From Alistipes onderdonkii (GTDB lineage: Bacteria; Bacteroidota; Bacteroidia; Bacteroidales; Rikenellaceae): a stretch of DNA of 64,000 bases. The stretch lies in the NCBI RefSeq assembly GCF_025145285.1, contig NZ_CP102251.1, forward strand, positions 2,356,001 to 2,420,000, in the 5' to 3' direction. Shown piece by piece: positions 1-9,123 of the stretch. Under the pieces are notes generated by a model. It was not told the origin of the DNA, did no database searches, and saw only the letters and a program-made list of their open reading frames with translations. Made by a program: the position numbers and the translations under genes. Within the stretch, counting starts at the first letter, position 1; every line of letters starts with the position of its first letter.

Positions 1-1519
1 GATCCACAAGGCGACGCTCGACCAGACACCCGAACCCGTGGATACGGATGTCCGGATCAGCGTGGCGGAGTGCGGCGCCGCACGGGCCTCCCTGAAAGTA
101 GAACGGCGGTACGGCGATTCCCGGCTGGTGCAGTATATCCGCCTGACCGACGGCGGGGACGACGAGCGTATCGACATCGTGGCCGACATCGACTGGAAGA
201 CGCCCGACGCCCTGCTCAAGGCCGAATTCCCGATGTCCGTTTCCGCCGAGGAGGCCGTCTACGACATCGGCATCGGCAACCAGCGCCGTCCCACCAACCA
301 CCAGCGGGCGCACGAAACATTCGCCCATCATTGGGCAGACCTCTCGGACGGGGACTATGGCATCGCCGTTCTGAACGATTCGAAATACGGCTGGGACAAA
401 CCCGCCGACAATACCCTGCGCCTGAGTCTGCTGCATACGCCTTCGACCGAGAAACGCTATGCCGACCAACGGGATCTGGATTTCGGACGCCATACGATGA
501 CTTACTCGCTCGTCGGGCACGATGGCGACCATAACCGCGCCGGGGTGGTGGAGAAAGGCGAGCTGCTCAATCAGCCGCTCCTCAGCTTCACGACGCCGAA
601 GCATCCCGGGAAGCTGGGACGCAGGTTCTCTTTTGTCGCGGCTTCGACCCCGCAGATCGCCGTCAAGGCGCTTAAGAAGGCCGAGGACGGCAGCGGTTAT
701 ATCGTCCGTGTATTCGAGACGACGGGCAGGGAGGTGCGCGGCGCCGAGCTGGCTTTCCCCGTGCGGATCGTTTCGGCCGAGGAGGTGAACGGAATCGAGG
801 AACCTGTCGGGGAAGCACGATTCGAAGGCAACCGGCTGCTCGTCGATGCCGGGCATTTTGCTCCCAAGACCTATAAGGTCACGTTGGCGGAGGCTCCCGT
901 GGCCGCCCCTGCGATCGAGAATGCCTTTGTGGATTTTCCTGTAAATCAGAACTCCATTTCGAGCGACCCGTTCAAGTCCGTCGCCAAGGTGGATAAGGAG
1001 TGCAACTCCTATGCTGCCGAGCTCATGCCCGAAGTGATCGTCCATGGCGGCATCGAATACCGCCGCGGCGAACCCGACGTGAAAAACGTGCTGAACTGCA
1101 GGGAGTCCGTCACGGTCGATTTGCCGCAGGGCGATTATAACAAGGTCTACATCCTCGCATCGTCGTCCAGGGGCGACCGCAAAGCCGTCTTCGACATCGA
1201 CGGCCGCAAGTACGAGGCTGTCGTGCCCTATTACTCGGGCTTCCGCGCCCAGTGGGCCTGGGCCGACAAGACCAAGTCGTTCGTCAAGGATGGGACGATC
1301 GCCCATATCGGGAACCACCGGCACAAGATGAACGGCCGGAACGATGCCTATACCTTCACGTACCTTTACAGGCTCGGGTTCGATATCGCCCCCGGAGCCG
1401 GAAAACTGACATTGCCCGAGGATGCCGACATCAATATTTTCGCCATCACGGTCTCCGGGAACCGGATCGACGGGACGCGGTGGGCCTGCGAGCCGCGTGC
1501 CCTGCCCGTGATTGAATAA
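1..1519 (+). CDS. GH38 alpha-mannosidase, C-terminal part (5'-truncated by window edge)
   Basis: The reading frame is open from the left edge (first full codon at base 2), so only about the last 505 residues are present. The sequence matches the C-terminal beta-sandwich half of glycoside hydrolase family 38, including the segment DIDWKTPDALLKAEFP that follows the catalytic domain in retaining, zinc-dependent alpha-mannosidases. The catalytic aspartate region lies outside the window. The product probably trims alpha-mannosyl residues of host or yeast glycans in the periplasm. A hairpin terminator follows directly. A second alpha-mannosidase (GH92) lies at 24.4 kb. The family call is confident; the exact linkage specificity cannot be read. 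Confidence 0.85.
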   Translation, partial: IHKATLDQTPEPVDTDVRISVAECGAARASLKVERRYGDSRLVQYIRLTDGGDDERIDIVADIDWKTPDALLKAEFPMSVSAEEAVYDIGIGNQRRPTNHQRAHETFAHHWADLSDGDYGIAVLNDSKYGWDKPADNTLRLSLLHTPSTEKRYADQRDLDFGRHTMTYSLVGHDGDHNRAGVVEKGELLNQPLLSFTTPKHPGKLGRRFSFVAASTPQIAVKALKKAEDGSGYIVRVFETTGREVRGAELAFPVRIVSAEEVNGIEEPVGEARFEGNRLLVDAGHFAPKTYKVTLAEAPVAAPAIENAFVDFPVNQNSISSDPFKSVAKVDKECNSYAAELMPEVIVHGGIEYRRGEPDVKNVLNCRESVTVDLPQGDYNKVYILASSSRGDRKAVFDIDGRKYEAVVPYYSGFRAQWAWADKTKSFVKDGTIAHIGNHRHKMNGRNDAYTFTYLYRLGFDIAPGAGKLTLPEDADINIFAITVSGNRIDGTRWACEPRALPVIE

Positions 1520-1540
1520 CGGAAAGACAGTCTATATGCG

Positions 1541-1575
1541 ATAAGCCCGCTCCGGAACATCCGGAACGGGCTTAT
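1541..1575 (+). terminator. Intrinsic terminator after GH38 gene
   Basis: The arms 1541-1555 and 1561-1575 pair over 15 positions with one mismatch around a 5-base AACAT loop. A pyrimidine-rich stretch with T5 follows at about 1584-1590. It lies 21 bases after the GH38 stop. Confidence 0.8.
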
Positions 1576-1679
1576 TCTCTATCCCTTTTTCAGTAGTCAC
1601 GCGATCCGTAGCCGAGGATGCGCTATAGGGTGACGGCCCTCTGAAATGCAGGCCGGGCGTCATTGCGGACGCGGGGCAT

Positions 1680-1955
1680 TTACCGCCCGAAAAATTTTGC
1701 GATCCGGGTGGTCGCGGCAGCACCCAGGCGGAACCGTCCCCGGATATTTTCGCTTTGGGGCTGCCGGGCGGGGTTGTGCAGCCATTCGTGGAAGTCGACG
1801 TATATGCCTTTATTGATCATGAATTCGAAAGCTGCGTTCTTCAGCCTTTTTTCTTCGTTGTAACCGGACTGGATGTTGGCGATCAGGTCTTCGAACGCGG
1901 CAAAATTGTACGGGTTGGAAACTGGGATTTCGGCTGTGTAATGTTGCTTTTTCAT
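1680..1955 (-). CDS. Small hypothetical protein, 91 aa
   Basis: Family not recognised. The frame starts MKKQHYTAEIPVSNPYNF and has a protein-like N-terminal two thirds: mixed hydrophobic and charged residues, predicted mostly helical, with no signal peptide or membrane segment. The last 20 residues are Arg/Ala-rich and less convincing. The start is preceded by an A/T-rich leader (about 1956-1985), which is common before Bacteroidetes start codons. It stands alone, convergent with the upstream mannosidase. No overlapping plus-strand frame looks more protein-like. It may be a real small cytoplasmic protein or a chance ORF. Confidence 0.5.
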   Translation of the reverse strand: MKKQHYTAEIPVSNPYNFAAFEDLIANIQSGYNEEKRLKNAAFEFMINKGIYVDFHEWLHNPARQPQSENIRGRFRLGAAATTRIAKFFGR

Positions 1956-2475
1956 AACTTTTATCTTTTTTATAATTGAAGTTTTGTTTCATCAATTCTA
2001 AACGACCCAAAGTATTCGGAATCGGCTCCCTGACAGCGTGTGTATGCACTGCAATTTTGCCGGCTTGTCCGGCGGGAAAATGGTCGGTATATGTTGCGTC
2101 GAAAATAATCGGTACAGCCTGTTTTCGAATCCGGCTGTATTGCCGACAGGGGTGTTCACTGCCGCGATCGTGTCGGCAAAGGTAGGGACAATATGTTGAA
2201 ATCCAAGCTTTTTGTGATGTTTTTTTGATGCAAAAAATCGAAAAAAACTTGCATCGGATTTTATTATTATATTAATATAATAATACCCTTGCCGGAAGGG
2301 GTAAGAATCCGGAGCGATTTTTCATGTCTTTTCGCTTGTTCCGTTATCGGATTAATAATGTTCTGAATTGCATCCTGGTGGAAATGGCTTTATTATTGGA
2401 GCGGAAGCCCGGTGCGGAGAATTCGGGACATACGAAATTTTTTCGCCCGATCGGCGGGAAGCCGCCTTAATTTTA
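1956..2475. other. Long A/T-rich intergenic region
   Basis: About 520 bases lie between the divergent small gene and the TonB receptor without a convincing coding sequence. The left half is mixed composition. Around 2200-2290 it becomes strongly A/T-rich and holds a 7-bp inverted repeat (2227-2233 and 2249-2255) and a 24-bp perfect palindrome (2262-2285). The promoter of the receptor lies at the right end. Confidence 0.6.
2262..2285. repeat. 24-bp perfect A/T palindrome
   Basis: The 12 bases 2262-2273 are the exact reverse complement of 2274-2285, with no spacer and no G or C. The palindrome lies about 190 bases before the TonB receptor promoter, so it could be an operator for a dimeric regulator or a nucleoid-protein site. 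Function is inferred only from position and symmetry. Confidence 0.7.
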
Positions 2476-2483
2476 TACATTTG
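2476..2483 (+). promoter_or_regulatory. -7 promoter element TACATTTG
   Basis: Exact match to the Bacteroidetes TAnnTTTG -7 consensus. It ends 7 bases before the ATG at 2491, so the transcript would be leaderless or nearly so. This supports the start at 2491 over the upstream in-frame ATG at 2368. Confidence 0.65.
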
Positions 2484-2490
2484 CAAAATC

Positions 2491-4881
2491 ATGTCTCCTG
2501 CATTGCGGATAAAACTTTTTTTCGCCCTTGCGGCGTTGTGCCTCGCCTCTGCGGTAAGGGCGCAGGACGGCGCCTATGCCGTCAGCGGCCGGGTGATCGA
2601 CCGCCTGACGCGCCGGCCGGTCGCCTATGCCGCCGTAGTGCCCGTCGGACAGGAACAACGCGGCGCATCGACCGATTCGCTGGGACGCTTCCGCCTCGAG
2701 CGGGTGCGGGCGGGTATTTTCCGCCTCTCGGCCTCGTCCGTGGGGTACAAGACCGTCGTCACGCCCGAATACCTCGTTTCGGCCGCCACGCCGTTCATCG
2801 AAATCGAAATGGAGGAGGATGCCACGCAGCTCGAAGCCGTGACGGTCGTGCCTTCGCCGTTCCGCGCCACGGCCGAAAGCCCCGTCGGGTTGCAGGTCAT
2901 CGGGGTGCGGGAGATCGAGAAGAGCCCCGGCGCCAACCGTGACGTGTCGCGTATCGTACGTTCGTACCCCGGCGTGTCGTTCTCGCCCGTGGGCTATCGC
3001 AACGATCTGATCGTACGCGGCGGCGGCCCGTCGGAAAACAAGTTCTATCTGGACGGCATCGAAATCCCCAATATCAACCACTTTGCCACGCAGGGCGCCA
3101 CGGGCGGCCCCGTGAGCATCCTCAATGCCGATCTGATCCGCGAGATCAATTTCTACACCGGGGCTTTCCCGGCCGACCGTTCCGGGGCGCTGAGTTCGGT
3201 GCTGGACATCCAACTGCGGGACGGGAACCCCGAAAAACAGACTTTCAAGGCGACACTCGGGGCTTCGGAGGTGTCGCTGAGCGGGAGCGGCCATATCGGC
3301 GAGAAAACATCCTACCTCTTCTCGCTGCGCCAGTCTTACCTGCAACTGCTGTTCAAGATGATCGGCCTGCCTTTCCTGCCGAACTACATCGACGGGCAGC
3401 TGAAGGTCAAGACGCGCCTTTCGGAGCACGACGAGCTGACGGTATTGGGGCTGGCGGGCTTCGACAACATGAAACTCAACCTCGACGAGGAGGGCGAAGA
3501 CGCCGAGTACCTGCTGAGTTACCTGCCCCGTATCCGCCAGGAGACCTTCACCGTCGGGGCCTCATGGCGCCACTATGCGGGCCGCCATGTGCAGACCGTG
3601 TCGCTCGGGCACACTTATCTGAATAACCGCAACCTCAAATACCGCGGTAACGACGACTCGTCGGAGGACAACCTGACGCTGCGGCTGCGCTCCGTGGAGC
3701 AGAAGACCACGCTCCGCGCCGAAAACCGCAGCTATCTGGGGCGCTGGACGGTGCGCGAAGGCGCCGAGCTGAGCTATTCGGGCTATACGAACCGTACCGA
3801 GCAACGGCTTTTCACCGATGAGGCGGCGCTCTCGGACTATCGTACCCGGCTGGGGATCGTGGGCTGGGGCCTGTTTGCCGGCGCGGATTATGCCTCGGCG
3901 GACAAGCGCTTCACGGCATCGGTCGGCGTGCGTGCCGACGGGGCCGACTATTCCGCGCGCATGGCGAGGTTCTGGCGTCAGCTTTCACCCCGGGCGTCGG
4001 TCTCATACCAGCTCGGCAAAGGGTGGTCGCTGAGCGGAAGCGCCGGGCTTTATTACCAGTTGCCGCCCTATACGGCCCTGGGATTCAAACAGGACGGGGT
4101 GCTGGTGAACGAGGCGTTGGACTACCTGCGTGTGGGAATGTTCAGCGTCGGAGGCGGATGGCGCCTGCGCGACCGTCTGGTCGTCTCGGTCGAGGGGTTC
4201 TACAAGAAATACGGGAATATCCCGCTTTCCGTCTCGGACGGCATCCCGCTCTCGTGCAAAGGCGACGACTATGGCGTGGTCGGCAACGAAGCGCTGCGCC
4301 CGACGGCCGTCGGGCGGTCGTATGGCATCGAGGCGATGGCACGCTGGCAGATACCCGGGAGGGTCAACCTCGTCGGTTCGGTGACCCTGTTCCGCAGCGA
4401 GTACCGTGCCGATGCCGCATCGGAGTATATCGTATCGGCCTGGGACAGCCGTTTCGTGGCGAACCTCAGCGGTATGTACGACCTGCCGCGCAACTGGAGC
4501 GTCGGGGCGCGCCTGAGCGCCGTGGGCGGGACGCCCTATACGCCCTACGATGTCGAAAAATCGTCGCTGGTTGAGGCCTGGGACGCCCAGGGACGCCCGT
4601 ACTATGACTATGGGCGTTACAACGACGGGCGGCTCGACGCCTTCGCGCAGGTAGACCTGCGTATCGACAAGACCTTCTATTTCCGCCGCTGTATGCTCGG
4701 CTTTTACATCGACCTGCAGAACGTAACGGGCAGCAAACTCCGCCGTCCCGACGTGCTGATGTCGACGGGCGTGGTGGAGAATCCCGGAGCCCCGGCGGCG
4801 GAACAGCGTTACCGCATGAAGTATATCGGGCAGCAGAGCGGGTCGCTTATCCCTACGCTGGGTGTCACCGTCGAGTTTTAG
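2491..4881 (+). CDS. TonB-dependent outer-membrane receptor
   Basis: A 796-residue receptor. A signal peptide (MSPALRIKLFFALAALCLASA, cleavage near VRAQ) is followed by a carboxypeptidase-regulatory-like beta-sandwich (about residues 27-110), a plug domain (about 120-240, with RSYPGVSFSPVGYRNDLIVRG) and a long beta-barrel ending in TLGVTVEF. The final aromatic Phe is typical of outer-membrane barrels. An in-frame ATG at 2368 would add 41 residues before the signal peptide; the promoter at 2476 makes 2491 the better start. No SusD partner lies next to it, so it is unlikely to be a classical Sus glycan importer. Iron complex, cofactor or peptide uptake is possible; the substrate cannot be read. 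Confidence 0.9.
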   Translation: MSPALRIKLFFALAALCLASAVRAQDGAYAVSGRVIDRLTRRPVAYAAVVPVGQEQRGASTDSLGRFRLERVRAGIFRLSASSVGYKTVVTPEYLVSAATPFIEIEMEEDATQLEAVTVVPSPFRATAESPVGLQVIGVREIEKSPGANRDVSRIVRSYPGVSFSPVGYRNDLIVRGGGPSENKFYLDGIEIPNINHFATQGATGGPVSILNADLIREINFYTGAFPADRSGALSSVLDIQLRDGNPEKQTFKATLGASEVSLSGSGHIGEKTSYLFSLRQSYLQLLFKMIGLPFLPNYIDGQLKVKTRLSEHDELTVLGLAGFDNMKLNLDEEGEDAEYLLSYLPRIRQETFTVGASWRHYAGRHVQTVSLGHTYLNNRNLKYRGNDDSSEDNLTLRLRSVEQKTTLRAENRSYLGRWTVREGAELSYSGYTNRTEQRLFTDEAALSDYRTRLGIVGWGLFAGADYASADKRFTASVGVRADGADYSARMARFWRQLSPRASVSYQLGKGWSLSGSAGLYYQLPPYTALGFKQDGVLVNEALDYLRVGMFSVGGGWRLRDRLVVSVEGFYKKYGNIPLSVSDGIPLSCKGDDYGVVGNEALRPTAVGRSYGIEAMARWQIPGRVNLVGSVTLFRSEYRADAASEYIVSAWDSRFVANLSGMYDLPRNWSVGARLSAVGGTPYTPYDVEKSSLVEAWDAQGRPYYDYGRYNDGRLDAFAQVDLRIDKTFYFRRCMLGFYIDLQNVTGSKLRRPDVLMSTGVVENPGAPAAEQRYRMKYIGQQSGSLIPTLGVTVEF

Positions 4882-5000
4882 AGGGTACGGTGTCGCGTCC
4901 GGGGGATATCCCGGGATAAGGGCGCGGTATCCGGGGTGGCGGAGTCGGGATTCCGGCATGCCGCAGCGGGAGGCAGGAATGTGTCGGGAGGAAAATACGG

Positions 5001-5035
5001 AACCGCAGGGGTAGGCATCTCCGACCCCTGCGGTT
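5001..5035. terminator. Bidirectional terminator hairpin
   Basis: Perfect 12-bp stem (5001-5012 with 5024-5035) and an 11-base loop, placed between the convergent receptor and antiporter genes. Short T/A tracts flank both sides. Confidence 0.75.
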
Positions 5036-5061
5036 TCTTGCGATCCGGGACGTGCCGGCTG

Positions 5062-6525
5062 TCATTTCCCGGTGCCCGGGGTATTCGTACCGCCCCTGCG
5101 ATCCATCGCGAAACTGATGATGAACGGCATGGAGAGGAAGACGAGCGTGCCGACGGCTACCAGCCACGTGTAGGTGGCCGGGCTGCCTACGGGCAGCTGC
5201 GACGGCGGGAAAAAGGTGACGATGAACGAGAAGAGCACGGCCAGAAACCCGATGCCCCCGATGGCCCACATGCCGGCGTTCCCGCCCGGGACGCGGTAGC
5301 TGCGGGTCAGGTCGGGCTGCGTGTAGCGCAGGCGGATGCCCGCAGCGTACATCATCATATACATCACCAGGTAGAGCCCTACGGTCAGTGCGCTCAGCAG
5401 GAAGAACGCCACGCTCACGTCGTCCATGACGATATAGAGCGACGAGAGCAGCGTGACGATGCAGCCCTGTATGATGAGGATGTTGACCTGTACGCCGTTT
5501 TTGTTGGTTTTTTGCAGGAAACAGGGCAGCACGCCCTCCTGAGCCGTCCACAGCAGGCCGCGGCTCGGGCCCGAAATCCACGACATGACGCCTGCCAGTG
5601 CGCCGAATGCCACGAGAAGCCCCATGACGTTCGAGAGCCAGCCGATGTGGTAGTGGTCGAAGACGATCTGGAACGTGGTGAACAGCCCCGACTGGAGGTT
5701 GATCTGGTCGTAGGGGGTGATGATCGCCACGGCCAGCGCACCCAACGTGAAGAGCCCGAACGAGATCAGCGCCGCCAGGAACATGGCGCGCGGGAACTGG
5801 GTCTGCGGCTTATCGAGCTCCGGGGCATGTACGGCGTGTACCTCGACGCCGGCGAAGAGCAACAGTATCCCGGCCAGGAATGCGATGTCGCTCATGCCCG
5901 TGATGTGCGGGAAGAGGCGCGGATGCACGTGGTGCGCCGCGTCGATATTGACGACCTGGCTGACGGTGTCGGGGATGTGCTCCAATGCGACGGGGTTGCC
6001 TCCGGCCATCCAGATGACGGCCATGACGATTACGACGATGCCGGGAAGCACCGTGCCGATCAGGAACCCTTTGCTCGTAATGCCCGATATGGCCGAGGTG
6101 CCGCGCAGCGTGACCAGCGTGGCGCACCAGTACATGGCGATCGAGAAAAGCCCCACGAAAAGTCCGTTCTGCGCCAGGCCGGGCATCCCGATCATATAGG
6201 CGATCGAGGCTGCGGCAAAGCCCAGCACGGTGGGGTACCATACGACGTTTTGGATCCATTGCAGGAAGATGGCCGTAAACCCCAGGTGTTTGTTGAACGC
6301 CTCCTTGACCCAGGTGTAGACCCCGCCGCCCTTCGAGGCGAAGGCGCTTCCCAGTTCGGCCCCTACCAGCGCCGCCGGGATCAGGAACAGGAACGTGGCG
6401 AAAAAGATGTAGAAGAACATCGTCAGCTCCTCCTGCGCCATCATCGGGAGTCCGCGCAGGCTGATAACCGCCGCCGCGGTCATCAGGGCAAGCTGTGTCG
6501 TCGTGATATTTTTACGTTTTGCCAT
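5062..6525 (-). CDS. gadC: APC-family amino-acid antiporter, GadC-like (glutamate/GABA type)
   Basis: A 487-residue inner-membrane protein with about 12 hydrophobic helices and the APC superfamily pattern in helix 1 (MTAAAVISLRGLPMMAQEEL) and helix 2 to loop (GAELGSAFASKGGGVYTWV). This best fits the GadC/YjeM group, which exchanges external glutamate or glutamine for cytoplasmic GABA in acid resistance. I chose the ATG at 6525 rather than an in-frame ATG 33 bases upstream because MAKRKN leads directly into helix 1. No gadB or glutaminase gene is adjacent, so the substrate is inferred from family resemblance. The gene is preceded by copy 1 of the duplicated 130-bp element, which carries a promoter and a terminator hairpin on the same strand. 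Confidence 0.75.
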   Translation of the reverse strand: MAKRKNITTTQLALMTAAAVISLRGLPMMAQEELTMFFYIFFATFLFLIPAALVGAELGSAFASKGGGVYTWVKEAFNKHLGFTAIFLQWIQNVVWYPTVLGFAAASIAYMIGMPGLAQNGLFVGLFSIAMYWCATLVTLRGTSAISGITSKGFLIGTVLPGIVVIVMAVIWMAGGNPVALEHIPDTVSQVVNIDAAHHVHPRLFPHITGMSDIAFLAGILLLFAGVEVHAVHAPELDKPQTQFPRAMFLAALISFGLFTLGALAVAIITPYDQINLQSGLFTTFQIVFDHYHIGWLSNVMGLLVAFGALAGVMSWISGPSRGLLWTAQEGVLPCFLQKTNKNGVQVNILIIQGCIVTLLSSLYIVMDDVSVAFFLLSALTVGLYLVMYMMMYAAGIRLRYTQPDLTRSYRVPGGNAGMWAIGGIGFLAVLFSFIVTFFPPSQLPVGSPATYTWLVAVGTLVFLSMPFIISFAMDRRGGTNTPGTGK

Positions 6526-6689
6526 AATGTGGAATTGTGTTTTACAACTGGCCGTCAATCAGTTTCTATGCCGCAACGCGGCCGGGCGGATGTTTTTTCG
6601 GGCGTGTGCATGGTTTATGCGGGCGTTTCCGCGCCCCGCGGGGCCCTCTGCGCCTGCGTGTTGACCGCCTGCGGGCGGGGCGCAAAAAA

Positions 6690-6819
6690 ACAGCAGGGAA
6701 TCTCACGATTGCCTGCTGCCTTCCGGAGGATTGCCCTCCTGAAACTACTAACCCAAACTTAAATAAATGAAGAAACCTCACTGCGGTTGCTGTTCCGCAG
6801 TTACCCGGTATGTTGCAAA
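6690..6819 (-). repeat. Duplicated 130-bp promoter/hairpin element, copy 1
   Basis: This segment is nearly identical to 9124-9252. Read on the minus strand it holds hairpin ACTGCGG/CCGCAGT, a TAnnTTTG -7 element (6754-6761), a hairpin GGAGG/CCTCC, and a stronger hairpin CAGCAGG/CCTGCTG extended by four pairs across a mismatch, directly followed by T7 (6684-6690). The order is promoter, hairpin, intrinsic terminator. It would make either a 65-70-nt small RNA or an attenuated leader for the antiporter gene that begins 165 bases downstream. Indels between the copies break any reading frame, which argues against coding. Confidence 0.8.
6754..6761 (-). promoter_or_regulatory. -7 promoter element TAAGTTTG inside repeat copy 1
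   Basis: Exact TAnnTTTG match on the minus strand, conserved identically in copy 2. It would start transcription about 230 bases before the antiporter start codon and before the terminator-like hairpin. Confidence 0.55.
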
Positions 6820-6982
6820 TCCCGTGCCGCGGCGCCGTGTCGGAAAGGCGTTTGTGTGTGCGGCGGGGGTGCGGCCTATGATACATGCCGGCGGGAAAGG
6901 GCATAAACAACCGCAGGATGCCCGTGGGGACATCCTGCGTGTGCTTTCCCGGTAATATCCGGGTTGCGGAAGGGGGATGCGC

Positions 6983-8896
6983 TTACCGGCGTTTGTCCCT
7001 CATCTCCACGGCGCCTTCGTAGGTGCCGCTGACCTTGCGGCCTTTGTCGGTCGTAAAGTCGAGGACGAAGCGGTAGTCGGTGCCGACTTTGGTGATTGTC
7101 ACCGTGCCGGACGTGATGAACCCGTAAACCGATTCGTTGGAGGCGTTGCGTTCCTCGCAATAGGTACCCGTGGCCAGCATGGATTCCATGAATTCCATCT
7201 GCTCGCCCGGTGTGTAGGTGCCCGGCGTGCCCGTGTCGGACACGGTGTAGGTTCCTTCCTGGAGTACCATTTCTTCGGAAAGTGCGGTCGTGAGGTAGAG
7301 CGATACCATGTGCCCGGCTCCCATGAGGTAGTCGTAATCGTCGCCGACCGTCGGCTGGACATCGTAGAGGTTCACGACGCAGTCGTTTGCCGTGCCGGCA
7401 TCGTTGTTATAGTATTTACCCAGGGCGCGGATGAAGGTGGCGTTCGTGACGTCGTTTTCGAGGTCGGGCAGGGGCTCGATGGCACTGGCAGTCTTGTCCT
7501 CGATCGTGATCGGGCCGGTATAGCTGGCCGTGAACTCGTTGCCGTCGGTCGTGGTCAGCGTGGCCTCGATCGTAAAGGCCGAACCGGATTTTGTCACTGC
7601 GATCGTTCCGGCCTTGAATTCCACTTTCGTGATGTTCCCCTTGCCGTCGTTGACCATGCAGTAGGTCTTGTCCGGGTGGAATGTCGAAAGGCTCTGGCTG
7701 GTCGCGTACCTGTATGTACGATCCGGCAAGGTAATGTTGTCCAGTTTGTAGGGTTTCATCTGGAATAAATCGAGGCTCATGGCGCGGCCGGCGTTGACGG
7801 TGGCGTGGACGCCGCCGGCATCGATCGTTTCGCCGTCGGCCAGTACGACGATGTATTCGCCGTAGCTGCCGCCTTCGGGGATGCCGTAATAACCGCCTGC
7901 TACCTGGCGGTCGAATACGGCCGGGCCGCTCAGATCCTTGTCGGTGGCCATTTCAATCGACTTGACTTCGGAATAGACCTCTTTGTTGGATGCTGCGACG
8001 GCGATGATATAGGCCGTGCCCTCTTTCAGGTTGTCTGCGGTGATTTCCCCGGCCTGTGCGATGGCGGTGCCCTCGGCGAGAATCTTCTCGGCAGTCGGGA
8101 CGACTGCACCCGCTACCTTTTCGATGCAGAGGTAGGCGGCCTTTTCAGCGTTGGTCAGCCCTACGGTGAAGGTGAGCGCCGTTATGCCGGGGGCTCCGGC
8201 TGCCAGCGTCACCACGGGCGTCGGCGTTCCGGTTGCCATCACGATGCTGTTGACTTCCGAGTAGATCCCGGTGTTGGCGACGGCAGCCGCAATGACATAG
8301 GTGGTCGAGGGTTTCAGGTTTTCGATCAGGATTTCGCCCGTTGCGGCGATGGCTTTGCCGTCGCGCAGGATCTCCTCGGCTGTGGGAAGGGTCAGCCCCT
8401 CTGTCTTTTCGAGGCAGACATAGGCTGCGGTTTCGGGGTCGGTCAGGGCGGCGTTGAACGTAAGGGTCGTTGTGGTGGACTGGCCCGGTGTCAGGACGAC
8501 CGCGGGATGTACGCCGGGTGCCGACGTGGTGTGTTCGATGGAGTAGACCTTGCCGCTGATATTGCCTTTCTGGGCGACGGCGGAGAGGCGGTAGGCCGTA
8601 TTGGGTTCGAGGTTGCCGACCTCGATGACGCCCGATGCGGTTACGGATTTTCCGTTGGCGAGGATTTGCTCGGCCGTGGGGACGGTTTCGGAGGCCTTGG
8701 CGCAGATGTAGCTGCATTTGTCCGCATCCTTGAGCGTGAGCGTGAATTTCAGCGCGTTGAATGCGGCGTCGCCGATGGCGATTGTAACGGTCGGGTCAGG
8801 ATTTCCCCCCCCCTCGTTTTTGTCGTCGCATGAGCTTAGCAGACCGGAGCACAGCACCAACAGTGCCGTTCCCCATGACAGGAAAGATTTGATCAT
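6983..8896 (-). CDS. Surface lipoprotein with three tandem FN3/Ig-like modules
   Basis: A 637-residue predicted lipoprotein. The signal peptide ends in a lipobox (GLLSSC), followed by acidic residues DDKNEGGG, which resembles the Bacteroidetes signal for export to the cell surface. Three modules of about 95-100 residues follow. Each carries a PTAEqIL.G motif, a NLkp.TaYi.aaaa strand and ends in a YSEV.SI.mAT-like strand; the first copy is the most divergent. The C-terminal half has two further related beta-rich domains, each ending in a strand pattern like F..EATLTTTDGNEF and T.Y.G.I.. followed by an acidic residue. The binding partner is unknown. The gene is flanked on both sides by copies of the 130-bp element, and copy 2 lies upstream as its likely leader. 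No family name is assigned. Confidence 0.8.
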   Translation of the reverse strand: MIKSFLSWGTALLVLCSGLLSSCDDKNEGGGNPDPTVTIAIGDAAFNALKFTLTLKDADKCSYICAKASETVPTAEQILANGKSVTASGVIEVGNLEPNTAYRLSAVAQKGNISGKVYSIEHTTSAPGVHPAVVLTPGQSTTTTLTFNAALTDPETAAYVCLEKTEGLTLPTAEEILRDGKAIAATGEILIENLKPSTTYVIAAAVANTGIYSEVNSIVMATGTPTPVVTLAAGAPGITALTFTVGLTNAEKAAYLCIEKVAGAVVPTAEKILAEGTAIAQAGEITADNLKEGTAYIIAVAASNKEVYSEVKSIEMATDKDLSGPAVFDRQVAGGYYGIPEGGSYGEYIVVLADGETIDAGGVHATVNAGRAMSLDLFQMKPYKLDNITLPDRTYRYATSQSLSTFHPDKTYCMVNDGKGNITKVEFKAGTIAVTKSGSAFTIEATLTTTDGNEFTASYTGPITIEDKTASAIEPLPDLENDVTNATFIRALGKYYNNDAGTANDCVVNLYDVQPTVGDDYDYLMGAGHMVSLYLTTALSEEMVLQEGTYTVSDTGTPGTYTPGEQMEFMESMLATGTYCEERNASNESVYGFITSGTVTITKVGTDYRFVLDFTTDKGRKVSGTYEGAVEMRDKRR

Positions 8897-9123
8897 AGTG
8901 GTTAAACTTTGGAAATTAGTGGGTTAATACTGTTATTCTGGCGCAGGGCCGGCCGTCTTTGGATATTCAATCAGGTTACGGGGCAGCCGTGCAATGTGTG
9001 ACGGGATAAAAGTAACCTTTCTGCCAAGAAAATCCAAATTTTTTTTATCCGTGTTGCCTGAAAGTGCGATAAATCGGGGGTGAGGGTGCCGGGGCGAAAG
9101 GGTGGAGGACAATATATAACAAG
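8897..9123. other. Leader/intergenic region upstream of the lipoprotein gene
   Basis: These 227 bases lie between repeat copy 2 and the lipoprotein start codon. They contain no exact TAnnTTTG motif on the minus strand, so the nearest recognisable promoter is inside copy 2. An A/T tract lies at about 9030-9050. No coding sequence was seen. Confidence 0.5.

Noticed and set aside
2368..2490. Longer start of the first TonB receptor at an upstream ATG
   Set aside because: The extra 41 residues precede a clear signal peptide, and a consensus -7 element lies inside this stretch just before the ATG at 2491.
6767..6955. Short plus-strand frame starting MKKPHCGCC inside repeat copy 1, suggesting a Cys-rich peptide
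   Set aside because: Copy 2 has a one-base deletion within the conserved part that shifts the frame, so the conservation is of hairpins and promoter, not of a peptide.
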